A DNA stretch of 64,000 nucleotides from Whitmania pigra (lineage: Eukaryota > Annelida > Clitellata > Hirudinida > Haemopidae), in the NCBI GenBank assembly GCA_021613335.1, contig JAJTWR010000266.1, positions 1,132,501 through 1,196,500 on the forward strand, written 5' to 3'. This document shows positions 1 through 13,777 of the stretch, piece after piece (position 1 is the stretch's first letter; each line of letters begins with the position of its first letter). The notes beneath the pieces are model-generated. The model did not search any database. It was not told the DNA's origin and worked only from the letters and a program-made list of their open reading frames with translations. A program made the position numbers and the translations under genes.

Positions 1-296
1 GTCTGTGGACTGCCCCAGATAGCTGGATAGGGAGGGAGGTGAAGGAATGTACGCAGAATAACAGGATATAGGATTTCTGAGTGTTTAATATTTCTACAGG
101 ATCAATTCTAAATATTATTATTTTTTTTTTAATTCCTCGGTTTTGTTAATTAATTATAATAAAAAATAATAATAAATATAGAATTAATATTATAAATGTT
201 TCATTAATATTATTAATACAATTACAATTTCAATTTTAACTCTATTATAATTAATATATATCATAACTACATTATTAATTATAATAAAAAATAATA

Positions 297-390
297 ATAA
301 CTATGTAATAGAATATAATATAATAACTATATAATAGAGTATAATATAATAACTATATAATAGAATATAATATAATAACCATATAATAGA
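297..390. repeat. AT-rich tandem repeat, ~27-bp unit
   Basis: The string taactatataatagaatataatataa recurs about four times with small changes (TATGTA, TATATA, CATATA). It is followed within 30 bp by the ATT microsatellite. Confidence 0.6.
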
Positions 391-419
391 TAAATATATA
401 ATAGAAATAATATTATAAA

Positions 420-449
420 TGTTTTATATTATTATTATTATTATTATTA

Positions 450-493
<44 letters not shown>

Positions 494-521
494 TATTATT
501 ATTATTATTATTATTATTACA
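420..521. repeat. (ATT)n microsatellite
   Basis: Nearly uninterrupted TTA/ATT trinucleotides with two single-base phase slips. Confidence 0.9.
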
Positions 522-745
522 ATTACAATTTCAATTATAACTCAGTTGTAAGACCCGAACAAAAGTTTATTGTGACCCCTTCAGATATCGTCTGCAAGTA
601 CAGCGCCATTGTGATTGAACTTAAACAAACATCTTTATTCCTCTTTAATCTTTCCTTTTTTTTCAGCTGCATTTTTTTTTCATGCACTGGTTGTGCATCA
701 GTGCATTCATTCAACTAATGGATCTTCAGCCCATTTTCCGCCGTC

Positions 746-900
746 CATCCATCAATCCGTCCGTCTGTCCGTTCAACTATCAATCTGTCCATATGTTCAA
801 TCATCCATCCATCCATCCATCCATCCATCCATCCATCCATCCATTCATTAATTAATTCATTAATTAATTCATTCATTCATTCATTCATTCATCCATCCAT
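746..900. repeat. CATC/CATT tetranucleotide tract
   Basis: CCAT units with CCGT variants change to CATT units and then back to CATC. The purest CATC run is 804-844. Confidence 0.85.
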
Positions 901-1617
901 CAACTATTCTTTCCCTCATTATTTGTTTTTATTTCAAAAGCGGTAGCGATTCATAAATCTTCAAAAAGCGGATTTAAAAAACATTAATAAGAATAATTAC
1001 ATTATTTTACTAGTAAATCGATTCAAACGATTTAAGGAAAGTGAAAAAGTTTTCATGACTAATTTAAATAAATTAATAAACTTGTATATTTATTTATTAT
1101 TTAATTTATGTTACCACTAATTTATTTACTGATAGTAATCATATTAATCATAATAATTTAAATAATTTTATTAATTTATTACCTCAGCTAATACTGACAA
1201 TAACAAATTAACGATTAATTAATTCTGAGGATATCGTCAAAGATAATGCTGAAGCAACTACATCATCTCTAATTGATCGTTCACTTCTTTCACTCCTTGT
1301 CTCACTCCTTGCCTCACTCCTTGCCTCACTCCTTGTGTCATTCCTCACATTTATTTCTTCTCTCACTCTTTGTCTCATTACCTACCTCTAGGCCCTTGCC
1401 ATATTCTTCTGGCAAAATTTCTTTTTGCACGCCTCACTCATTCATCTTCTTATCATCTTACCGGTTTCCTGGAAAACTCATAAGAAACTTCGCACATTGC
1501 TCCTCTGCTTCGCTGATTCTGGCGCTCTCTCTCGGAGTGCGCGTGAGTGAGTCAGAAAAGCATTTTTTGGAGTGCTGCCGTAATTCAACTGGGTGCATTC
1601 CTCTACCACTATGATCA

Positions 1618-1876
1618 CCATCATCACCATCACCATCACCATAGTCATGATGATCGTGATCATCATCATCGTCTTCGTCGTTGACGACATCATTATCGTC
1701 ACCGTCACCGCTCAATGACGTCCGAGGAGGTACCGCTAATCGACATCCAATGAGATTGATGAATGATGGATTTTTTGGAGGAAAACAGAAACCTCTTCTT
1801 GATTGGAGAAAATATTAATCTCGGATGCGATGAGAGGAGGAAGAATGTACTGGTGATGATGATGGTGATGGTGATT

Positions 1877-1921
<45 letters not shown>

Positions 1922-1926
1922 GTGGC

Positions 1927-1966
<40 letters not shown>

Positions 1967-1995
1967 TGATGATGATGATCGTGGTGATGATTATG
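1618..1995. repeat. (ATC)n/(ATG)n microsatellite cluster
   Basis: Imperfect ATC/ACC trinucleotides (1618-1710) are followed by a long ATG/GATG tract (about 1855-1995). Its frames give poly-Met on one strand and poly-Ile/His on the other; none is a gene. Confidence 0.85.
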
Positions 1996-2216
1996 ATGAT
2001 GATGAAAAGATGGTTTTGATAAGATGATGGTTATGATGGTGATGACGACGACGACGTTGATGTCAGCGATAAAAGGAGAAAGATTAGGCAAGATAAGATA
2101 GAGAATCAGGTGAGGATGAACAAAGACGGAATGAAGAGGAGAAGCATATCTGTCCATTCTGAACTTTACTAATTTTAACCCTTTTTTTTTTATTAAACTC
2201 CTTAATATTTTTTCAC

Positions 2217-2310
2217 ACCATCCATCCATCCGTCCATCTCTCCATCTCTCCATCCCTCCATCCCTCCATCCGTCCATCCGTCCGTCCGTCCGTCCATCCA
2301 TCCGTCCATC
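2217..2310. repeat. CCAT/CCGT tetranucleotide tract
   Basis: Tandem CCAT units interspersed with CCGT and CCCT variants. Confidence 0.85.
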
Positions 2311-2797
2311 GATCTGATATGCTCATTAATAATAAATCTATCCATGCACTCATTCACTTTACCATCTGTCAATCCATGCATCCATTGTCCATCTGTTCGT
2401 CCATCCATCCATCCAACAATTCGTTTCGGTTACTTTGCGAAACCTTGCGTCCAGAGAACAACGCCGGGGTGTCCCTTCGAGCAGTAACCCGCGGTCAAGT
2501 TTCCTTTATTTGCTTCTTCAACCTTTCATTTAGCAACCTTCATTAATTCAAAAGTTCATTCGCTCAACAATTCACTCAGTAATCCATTTAATCATTCTAT
2601 CTATAATTCAATCATTCATTAATTCATTCAATAATTCACCCAGCAAATCAATCCATCAATTAATGATTCGATCAATAAATAAATAAATCAATCAATCATT
2701 CAATGATTCAATAAGAGATTCATTAGATTAACTCCCCCTGATTTTATCTCCCCACATCCTGTAACGCAGTCCTGACTGGGATCGTGCACTTAATTAA

Positions 2798-2967
2798 TTG
2801 TAATACCTGTTAATAATTGTAATACCTGTTAATAATTGTAATACCTGTTAATAATTGTAATACCTGTTAGTAATTGTAATACCTGTTAATAATTGTAATA
2901 CCTGTTAATAATTGTAATACCTGTTAATAATTGTATTACCTGTTAGTAATTGTAATACCTGTTAATA
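2798..2967. repeat. 19-bp minisatellite, nine copies
   Basis: The 19-bp unit TTGTAATACCTGTTAATAA repeats nine times with rare changes (TTAGTAA for TTAATAA, TTGTATTACC once). The last copy runs straight into an ATG-initiated open segment at 2968. Confidence 0.85.
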
Positions 2968-3061
2968 ATGGGTACCACCTCTCCAGAAGTTCTTATCGAC
3001 AAATTCGTTCGTAGCACTTCCGGTGGTTGTGGCTACCTGTTGCGGCTCTTGCATTCACCTG
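2968..3061 (+). CDS. Weak candidate first exon (ATG to a GTAAAG donor)
   Basis: An ATG with A at -3 and G at +4 opens a frame starting MGTTSPEVLIDKFVRS and reaching CCT G|GTAAAG at 3061/3062, which leaves phase 1. The first solid exon of the E-protein gene (8911) enters in phase 1, so the two could join. The encoded residues do not look like the known E-protein N-terminal activation domain (LLDF-type motif). It could belong to another transcript or be chance. Confidence 0.18.
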
Positions 3062-3371
3062 GTAAAGTTATTTTAATCGTTTTCAAGGTCAGGGCAAAAC
3101 CAAATTAATGGCAAAACGTCACTCAATCAATCAATCAATCAATAGTTTCAAAAATTTTCAGAAATTCTTTTGTAGTGGTATTTTTTCAGTCTCAAACTTA
3201 TCGAGTTGTGCCTGTCTGTAGCCTTAGCTGTTGACTTAACTGTTAATATAGAAAATAAATTATTCAAATGACCCAAATAAGCCACTTGACCTGAATGACC
3301 TGTTTGCACCTAAATGGTCTTCGCGCCGTCTACTTCCCGTTAGTTTCTCGTTTTACCGTGCTTTCCCGGTT

Positions 3372-3657
<286 letters not shown>

Positions 3658-3659
3658 AT

Positions 3660-4430
3660 GAAGATAAACAAGAGGTCGAAAAAAGAATCACTTTCCGAAC
3701 TCCACGAGCAGAGGAGTTTTCAAGTAAATCTGTTTTCGATTCTCGTTGGCGCATATCTTCAAATGGCAATAATGAAGGCCGTTTATTGCCGGCGTAGGAA
3801 CTTTTATTAGTTCTCTCAGCGAGGATCGCTACCCTCGCTCCGTTCTCGACTTTTACTCGGAAACCGTTTGCAACTGCAAATGTTTGGGAGATGGTAGTTC
3901 CTTCCGCCGTGGAAAAGTTTCACTGATGGTCAGAGGCCAAAAAGTAGTTCCTTGTGTCGGACATCGTCAATGGAAGGGAGGACGTTACGTGTTAAATATG
4001 GTTCAGCAACCCCCATTTCCTTCCTTCCTCCGAGGGTGTGAGTATATTTAAAATATTCTAGGCCAAGGAGCAAGCCACCCATCCACCCCCCCCCATCCGC
4101 TTCTATCTCTTTCTCTCTCCTTTCTGTCGATCTCACGTCTCTGGTTTCATTGGAGCCACTTTCAAGTCGGAAACGTTTTTCTTCATCCATCCATCCGTCG
4201 AAAGACTTCAAGAGCCTGTGACGAAGACCATCAGAACAGAGGACACCATTGACAGACACCCGTGACAGACAGACAGACAGAACAGCCAGATTTCCCGCTC
4301 AAAAACTTTCACGACATCAAAGCTCGAACTTCAAGCCGAAAAGTCGAAATATTTTTTGTCTCATTTTTTTCCGTGCACACCCCTTTCTTCTTTCAACTGC
4401 AAGTGACAAAAAACAAAAAACACTAAAAAC
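3660..4430. other. Unique-sequence stretch, no supported gene
   Basis: Higher-complexity DNA between two microsatellites. Open frames occur (for example minus 3930-4259), but I find no conserved motif and no splice-site pair that supports one. Confidence 0.5.
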
Positions 4431-4436
4431 TTCACC

Positions 4437-4985
4437 CGTCCGTCCATCCATCCATCCGTCCGTCCATGCATCCATTCATCCATCCGTCCGTCCATGCATC
4501 CATTTATCCATTCATCCATCCGTCCGTCCATGCATCCATTTATCCATCCATCCATCCATCCATCCATCCATCCATCCCATCCATCCATCCATCCACCATC
4601 CATCCATCCAGCCATCCAGCCATCCAGCCATCCATCCATCCAGCCATCCAGCCATCCATCCAGCCATCCATCCATCCAATCCATCCATCCATCCAGCCAT
4701 CCATCCATCCAATCCATCCATCCATCCATCCACCATCCATCCATCCAGCCATCCATCCAGCCATCCAGCCATCCATCCAGCCATCCATCCATCCAGCCAT
4801 CCAGCCATCCATCCATCCATTCATTCATTCATTCAGTCATTCATTCATTCATTCAGTCATTCATTCATTCATTCAGTCATTCATTCATTCATTCTTCATT
4901 CATTCATTCATTCATTCATTCATTCAGTCATTCATTCATTCATTCATTCATTCATTCATTCATCATTCATTCATTCATCCATCCA
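4437..4985. repeat. CCAT/CATT tetranucleotide array (~550 bp)
   Basis: The array starts with CCAT and CCGT units (HPSI-type reading), passes through CAGCCATC variants (about 4610-4815) and ends in CATT/CAGT units (about 4816-4975). All three plus frames and all minus frames stay open across it because the unit lacks stop codons. The long ORFs are artefacts. Confidence 0.95.
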
Positions 4986-5147
4986 TCCATCTACAGACCC
5001 TTTAACCCTCTACTCCTGCAACCTCCACCATCATGCTTTCTATATCCGTTTCATCCATCCTTATCTGGAACACATTCCCAGTTTTATCGTTATGGAATAA
5101 TTATGACTGCTGAGGTGAAGACTTTATTCTTCACTCACGATTAACTC

Positions 5148-5250
5148 ATCACCGTCGTCGTCGTCGTCATCGTCATTGTCGTCACCACAATCATCATCAT
5201 TATCATCATCGTCGTCGTCATCATCATCATCATCATCATCATCACCACCA
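5148..5250. repeat. (GTC/ATC)n trinucleotide tract
   Basis: Imperfect GTC and ATC trinucleotides, with 5222-5243 nearly pure ATC. Confidence 0.8.
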
Positions 5251-6570
5251 TACTCCCCTTCGTCATTAATTTTGGAAACTGAGTCATGACGTCAACACTT
5301 TCCTTCTAACCATCCGTCATAAGTGACGTCATCGCACGAACAACCACCTCGATCCAATTTTACCACCCGCCGTTGGCGCGTTAAAGCGAACAGAACACCG
5401 TCAATAGTCGGTGATCATCGGTTAACTCACATATTTGTCACCGTCTCAATCAATCAAATACACAATTTTACCGTGTTTCTTGTTTTTATTTTTGTTTTTT
5501 TTTTACCACCTTTCAACCACTTCAACGGCGATGGTAACTCCGGGGTCTAAAAATAGAGCGCATTATTTGATATTTGTTCATATCGTCTTCCTAAGACCAA
5601 AATAAATTTCTGATGTTATGATGCCAGAATGTCTGCCGAGTAGTTCTGTGTCCTGACTGTTATGATTATGATGATGATGACGATGACGATGACAATGTTG
5701 ATGATGATGATGTTGTTGATGACGATCGAGATATTTTTTCAAAAAGCGATAAAAATATTACGAATGTTTATTACGAGACTTTGTAAAAATGTATTGTAAT
5801 TACTAATAATTAAAATATTAAAAATATTATAATTATCTAACATTACAATTATCAAGCCCACAACGAAACCTTATAACAAGATGTCTTGAACCAATCAGAA
5901 ATCTCCTAATTGTTAAGCGAAATATGTAAATTACCTCCCACATCACTTTACATGATAGTTGCTGTACCGTGGTAAGTCATTCAATGATATCATATCATAA
6001 GTCGTAAATCCTTCACCTTTTATCCAGTATCTTGTATCTCTGTCTCACCTGAGTGAACATGCGAATGGTTTCATTCACCCGTCAAAAATTTTCAACTGAC
6101 AAATAAAATTGACGAATAGCAAGTGAGCTCTTTTTCGTCGACTTCGCCTTGTGGGATGCTGATGTAAAATTTCAAAATAAATTTCAAAATAAATTTCAAA
6201 ATAAATTTCAATTTAACTCGTTTAGATTCTCACGACTTTCTGTCTAATTATGATTAATTATTTGATTAGCTAATCAGTCAATTAATTAGTTAAGTAACTG
6301 ATTAATTAATTAATTAGTTAAGTTGTTGATCGTTTGTCACAAGAGATGGCATGAATGGATTGAGGTGGATCCTTGCAGTAAGGTAGTGTTAATGCTGTTT
6401 TTTGTTGATTATGATAATGATGCTGTTTAATAATGCAACGACACAATCAAGCGCCGAATTCCAATTGCATTAAAAACGTCTTAAACAACCTTGAACAACC
6501 TTGTTTGTCTTCTTTGGTATCCACCATTTTATCTAGTGATTCTAGATTGATTTATCGCGCCTGTCATCGC
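5251..6570. other. AT-rich region without a supported gene
   Basis: Holds short GATGAT tracts near 5660-5720, a triple AATAAATTTCA direct repeat (about 6175-6210) and TTAATTAA runs. No exon is recognised. Confidence 0.5.
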
Positions 6571-6786
6571 CATCATCGTCGTCATCGTCATCATCATCAT
6601 CCTGAGCATTACCACCGGAATTATCATCATCATCATCATCATCGTCCAAATTATTCAAATCCCCATCATCCAAATAAACATGACTTCTATAACAATAAAC
6701 ACAACGGCATATCTACCAGTAAAATCACCACCGTAAACATCATTACCACATATCTACCACCCAAATTACAACCAACCAAGTCATCA

Positions 6787-7264
6787 GTTCCACCATCCAC
6801 CCCACTTGTCCACCATCCACCCCACGTGTCCACCATCCACTCCACGTGTCCACCATCCACCCCACGTGTCCACCATCCACCCCACTTGTCCACCATCCAC
6901 TCCACGTGTCCACCATCCACCCCACGTGTCCACCATCCACCCCACGTGTCCACCATCCACCCCACTTGTCCACCATCCACCCCACGTGTCCACCATCCAC
7001 CCCACTTGTCCACCATCCACCCCACGTGTCCACCATCCACCCCACTTGTCCACCATCCACCCCACGTGTCCACCATCCACCCCACTTGTCCACCATCCAC
7101 CCCACGTGTCCACCATCCACCCTACGTGTCCACCATCCACCCCACGTGTCCACCATCCACCCCACTTGTCCACCATCCACCCCACTTGTCCACCATCCAC
7201 CCCACTTGTCCACCATCCACCCCACTTGTCCACCATCCACCCCACGTGTCCACCATCCACCCCA
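6787..7264. repeat. 20-bp minisatellite carrying an E-box in nearly every unit
   Basis: There are 23 tandem copies of a 20-bp unit of the form CCACCATCCACCCCACKTGT. The variable base makes the core CACGTG in 12 units, CACTTG in 10 and TACGTG in one. Both CACGTG and CACTTG fit the CANNTG E-box. The spacing is exactly 20 bp. A 20-bp stop-free unit is open in all six frames, so the long STIHPTCPPSTP-type ORFs are not evidence of a protein. The array lies upstream of the first solid exon of a bHLH E-protein gene. Confidence 0.95.
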
Positions 7265-7462
7265 TCTCAAAGGAGGTGTCTCGCAAGCGCACAAGTCAAA
7301 GGATATTGTGGGAAGTTCCTGGCTCAGATACGTGACGAGAGTAGCAAGAACGACAACCACCCTCAATTAGAACTGCTCGGCATTTCATAAGCGATTCCGA
7401 GATTGATTCCTTGTGCTACCCATCCCTCGTTAGTTCCCTCTGTCCATCTCACGGTGTCCGTC

Positions 7463-7604
7463 TAGGGGCGTCATTTGGGGGGGGGGGGAGTCGGTGGGGT
7501 GGTATGGTGGAACAACGCCCCAATCTCCTGATTTTTAATTAGACGCAAAAAAAGTCTCTTTATCCTTATTGCCCCCTTGGAAAAAAGATGAAATGACGTC
7601 CCTG
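7463..7604. mobile_element. Small MITE-like element with ~14-bp terminal inverted repeats
   Basis: The left end TAGGGGCGTCATTT (7463-7476) matches the reverse complement of the right end AAATGACGTCCCTG (7591-7604) at 12 of 14 bases. Inside, a poly-G run near the left end is complementary to GCCCCC near the right end. It is about 140 bp long with no coding capacity. I could not identify a target-site duplication. Confidence 0.55.
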
Positions 7605-8069
7605 TGGCCATCCTAGGGTGGCTGGTTGTCGTTGGGGGGGAGGACAGTTATTGTTTGCAGATTGTAAAATTTTTTTTCTTTCTGGTTTTAAAATTATTGT
7701 TGAGAGATAATATTTGTTGTACTGTTGTTGTGGTGGAGATTTGTGTGTTCAGTTTATCCTTTCTGCGACTGTTTTAAGAGAGTTTTTAAATTTTGTTTTT
7801 TGATAACTTGTAAAAAGTATTTTTTCCGATACGAATATTTTTTTATTTTAGAAATAATTTTTATAAATAAAATTTTTATTTTATAAATAAAAAAAGGAGC
7901 AATTAAAAATATTTAAGAATTTTTCTTCCTTTGCCTGGTTTGACCATGATACGTCACAAATTTTAAAAACTCGAAATGGTTTTAAACTTTTAATCTTTTA
8001 ATCTTTCAATTTCTTGCAAATCTTTTTATTTTGCGGGAATTCCACTTTCCATATTATTGTTCATCAATT

Positions 8070-8575
8070 TAAACTGAAATATTAAAAAAAAAAATAATAA
8101 TAAAAAAATTCAAACTGAAATATTTGAAAGTAATAATAACAAAAATTTAAACTGAAATATTTAAAAGTAATAATAATAAAAATTTAAACTGAAATATTTA
8201 AAAGTAATAATAATAAAAAATTAGACTGAAATATTTATAAGTAATAATAAACAAATTTAAACCGAAATATTTAAAAATAATAATTATAAAATTTAGACTA
8301 AAATATTTATAAGTAATAATAAAAAAATTTAAACCGAAATATTTAAAAGTATTAAATAAAATAATTTAAGCTGAAATATTTAAAAATAATAATAATACAA
8401 ATTTAAACTGAAATATTTAAAAATAATACTAATAAAAATTTAAACCGAAATATTAGAAAATAATAATAATAAATAATTTAAATTGAAATATTTAAAAATA
8501 ATAACAAAATTCAATAATAAATAAATTTAAACCGAAATATTTAAAAATAATAACAAAATTCAATAATAAACAAAA
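8070..8575. repeat. Degenerate ~37-bp AT-rich tandem array
   Basis: About 13 diverged copies of a unit containing AAACTGAAATATTTAAAA followed by TAATAATAATAAAAATTT. Copies differ by substitutions (ACCGAAATATT) and by small indels in the TAA stretch. Confidence 0.75.
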
Positions 8576-8910
8576 ATTCAAAAAGATGATGGCATGCTAG
8601 CGATTCGAACGCTCAAAAAAATTCAACATGCGAATTTATGGATGGAAGTGGAATAAGTAATTCGATTAAATATAATGTGATAAATATTTTAATTAAATAC
8701 GATGCATTAATTATTTCGCTAATTATCAATGAATAATATCATAATTATTCTAATAAATATAATGAATTTGAATACAAACCGAATAAATACATAAAATAAT
8801 TATATTTACATATTTATAATGTTATGCTAATGTTATGTGAACAATATTTATATTTATAATGTTATGTGACCTTTATTTTATTAGACATCTAACCTTCAAC
8901 AACTTTTCAG

Positions 8911-13037
<4,127 letters not shown>

Positions 13038-13459
13038 CGTCTGCTAAATTACATTTGGATCAAAACGCTCCTTTTCGGTAGATAAAAATCAATTAGTTAA
13101 CTAGAAATTATTTTTAATCAACTACGCGACAATTTTCTTGCTGGCGAAATTATCGTTCTTGTGAATGTATTGAAATTGAATATCCATGCTAGATTTTGTT
13201 TTAATTCTTCTAAGATCGATATTAGCTTTAAATTATTAAAAAAAAGTTTTTAAAATAATATTAAATGTTAATGTTGATGTTTAAATATAAAATGGCAACG
13301 TTTAAAAATTTCGTAACTGAATACGATTAGGACTTCTGCTTTATGGCGCGTCGCTATGATTTTATGAAGAATTTTGGTGAGATCGTGTCGTTCCAATTTT
13401 ATTTTATTTTTTTTTTTGTAAATTTCCTTCCTATAAAAAATGTTTTAATGTATTATTGT

Positions 13460-13465
13460 AATAAA
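13460..13465 (+). terminator. Candidate poly(A) signal of the E-protein gene
   Basis: AATAAA lies 423 bp past the TGA, in an AT-rich 3' region. A second AATAAA lies at 13707-13712. Confidence 0.4.
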
Positions 13466-13706
13466 TAAATTTTTTGCAAAGAACTGGCGTCATAAAGTTT
13501 ATAAACAACCTATAAATGTAAACATTTCTAATGTTTCGAAACTTCGAGTTGCGCTCGCTAAATCCGGAATTGAATTACAAAAAATTTGCCCAACTTAGTC
13601 GCGAATAACACTTCAATTCAATCTGTAAAGAAATCTCGTTAACATAATCCGAAAAAATTGTAAATCCTCGTTAAGTTCGTTAAATTCCATGTCTAGCAGA
13701 GTATCA

Positions 13707-13730
13707 AATAAAGTTATGGACTATTTATAG
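13707..13730 (+). promoter_or_regulatory. Second AATAAA and adjacent TATA-like element between two genes
   Basis: AATAAA at 13707-13712 is followed eight bases later by CTATTTATAG (13721-13730), a TATA-like match about 50 bp before the ATG of the BTB-Kelch gene. The end of one gene and the start of the next may nearly touch. Both motifs are short and occur often by chance in DNA this AT-rich. Confidence 0.25.
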
Positions 13731-13777
13731 ATGCTACGCGCGGCGTTATTTAAATATGTTCGATAGTTGCTACTCGT

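Larger units (their letters stand above)
1..2796. other. Repeat-rich region without a supported gene
   Basis: AT-rich DNA dominated by simple repeats: a ~27-bp AT tandem (about 297-390), an ATT tract (420-521), CATC/CATT tracts (746-900), an ATG/ATC tract (1618-1995), and CCAT/CCGT tracts (2217-2310 and 2396-2415). The long open frames here are poly-Ile, poly-Leu, poly-Met or His/Pro/Ser readings of those repeats in several frames at once. I see no splice-flanked coding exon. Confidence 0.6.

Noticed and set aside
4249..5144. Long overlapping ORFs rich in HPSI and SFIH repeats
   Set aside because: They are translations of CCAT and CATT tetranucleotide arrays in several frames on both strands; no stop codon exists in the units. 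No conserved non-repeat sequence is associated.
6433..7390. ORFs with STIHPTCPPSTP or GGWWTSGVDGG repeats on both strands
   Set aside because: A 20-bp stop-free unit is open in every frame, and the repeat shows no codon-level constraint; treated as minisatellite DNA.
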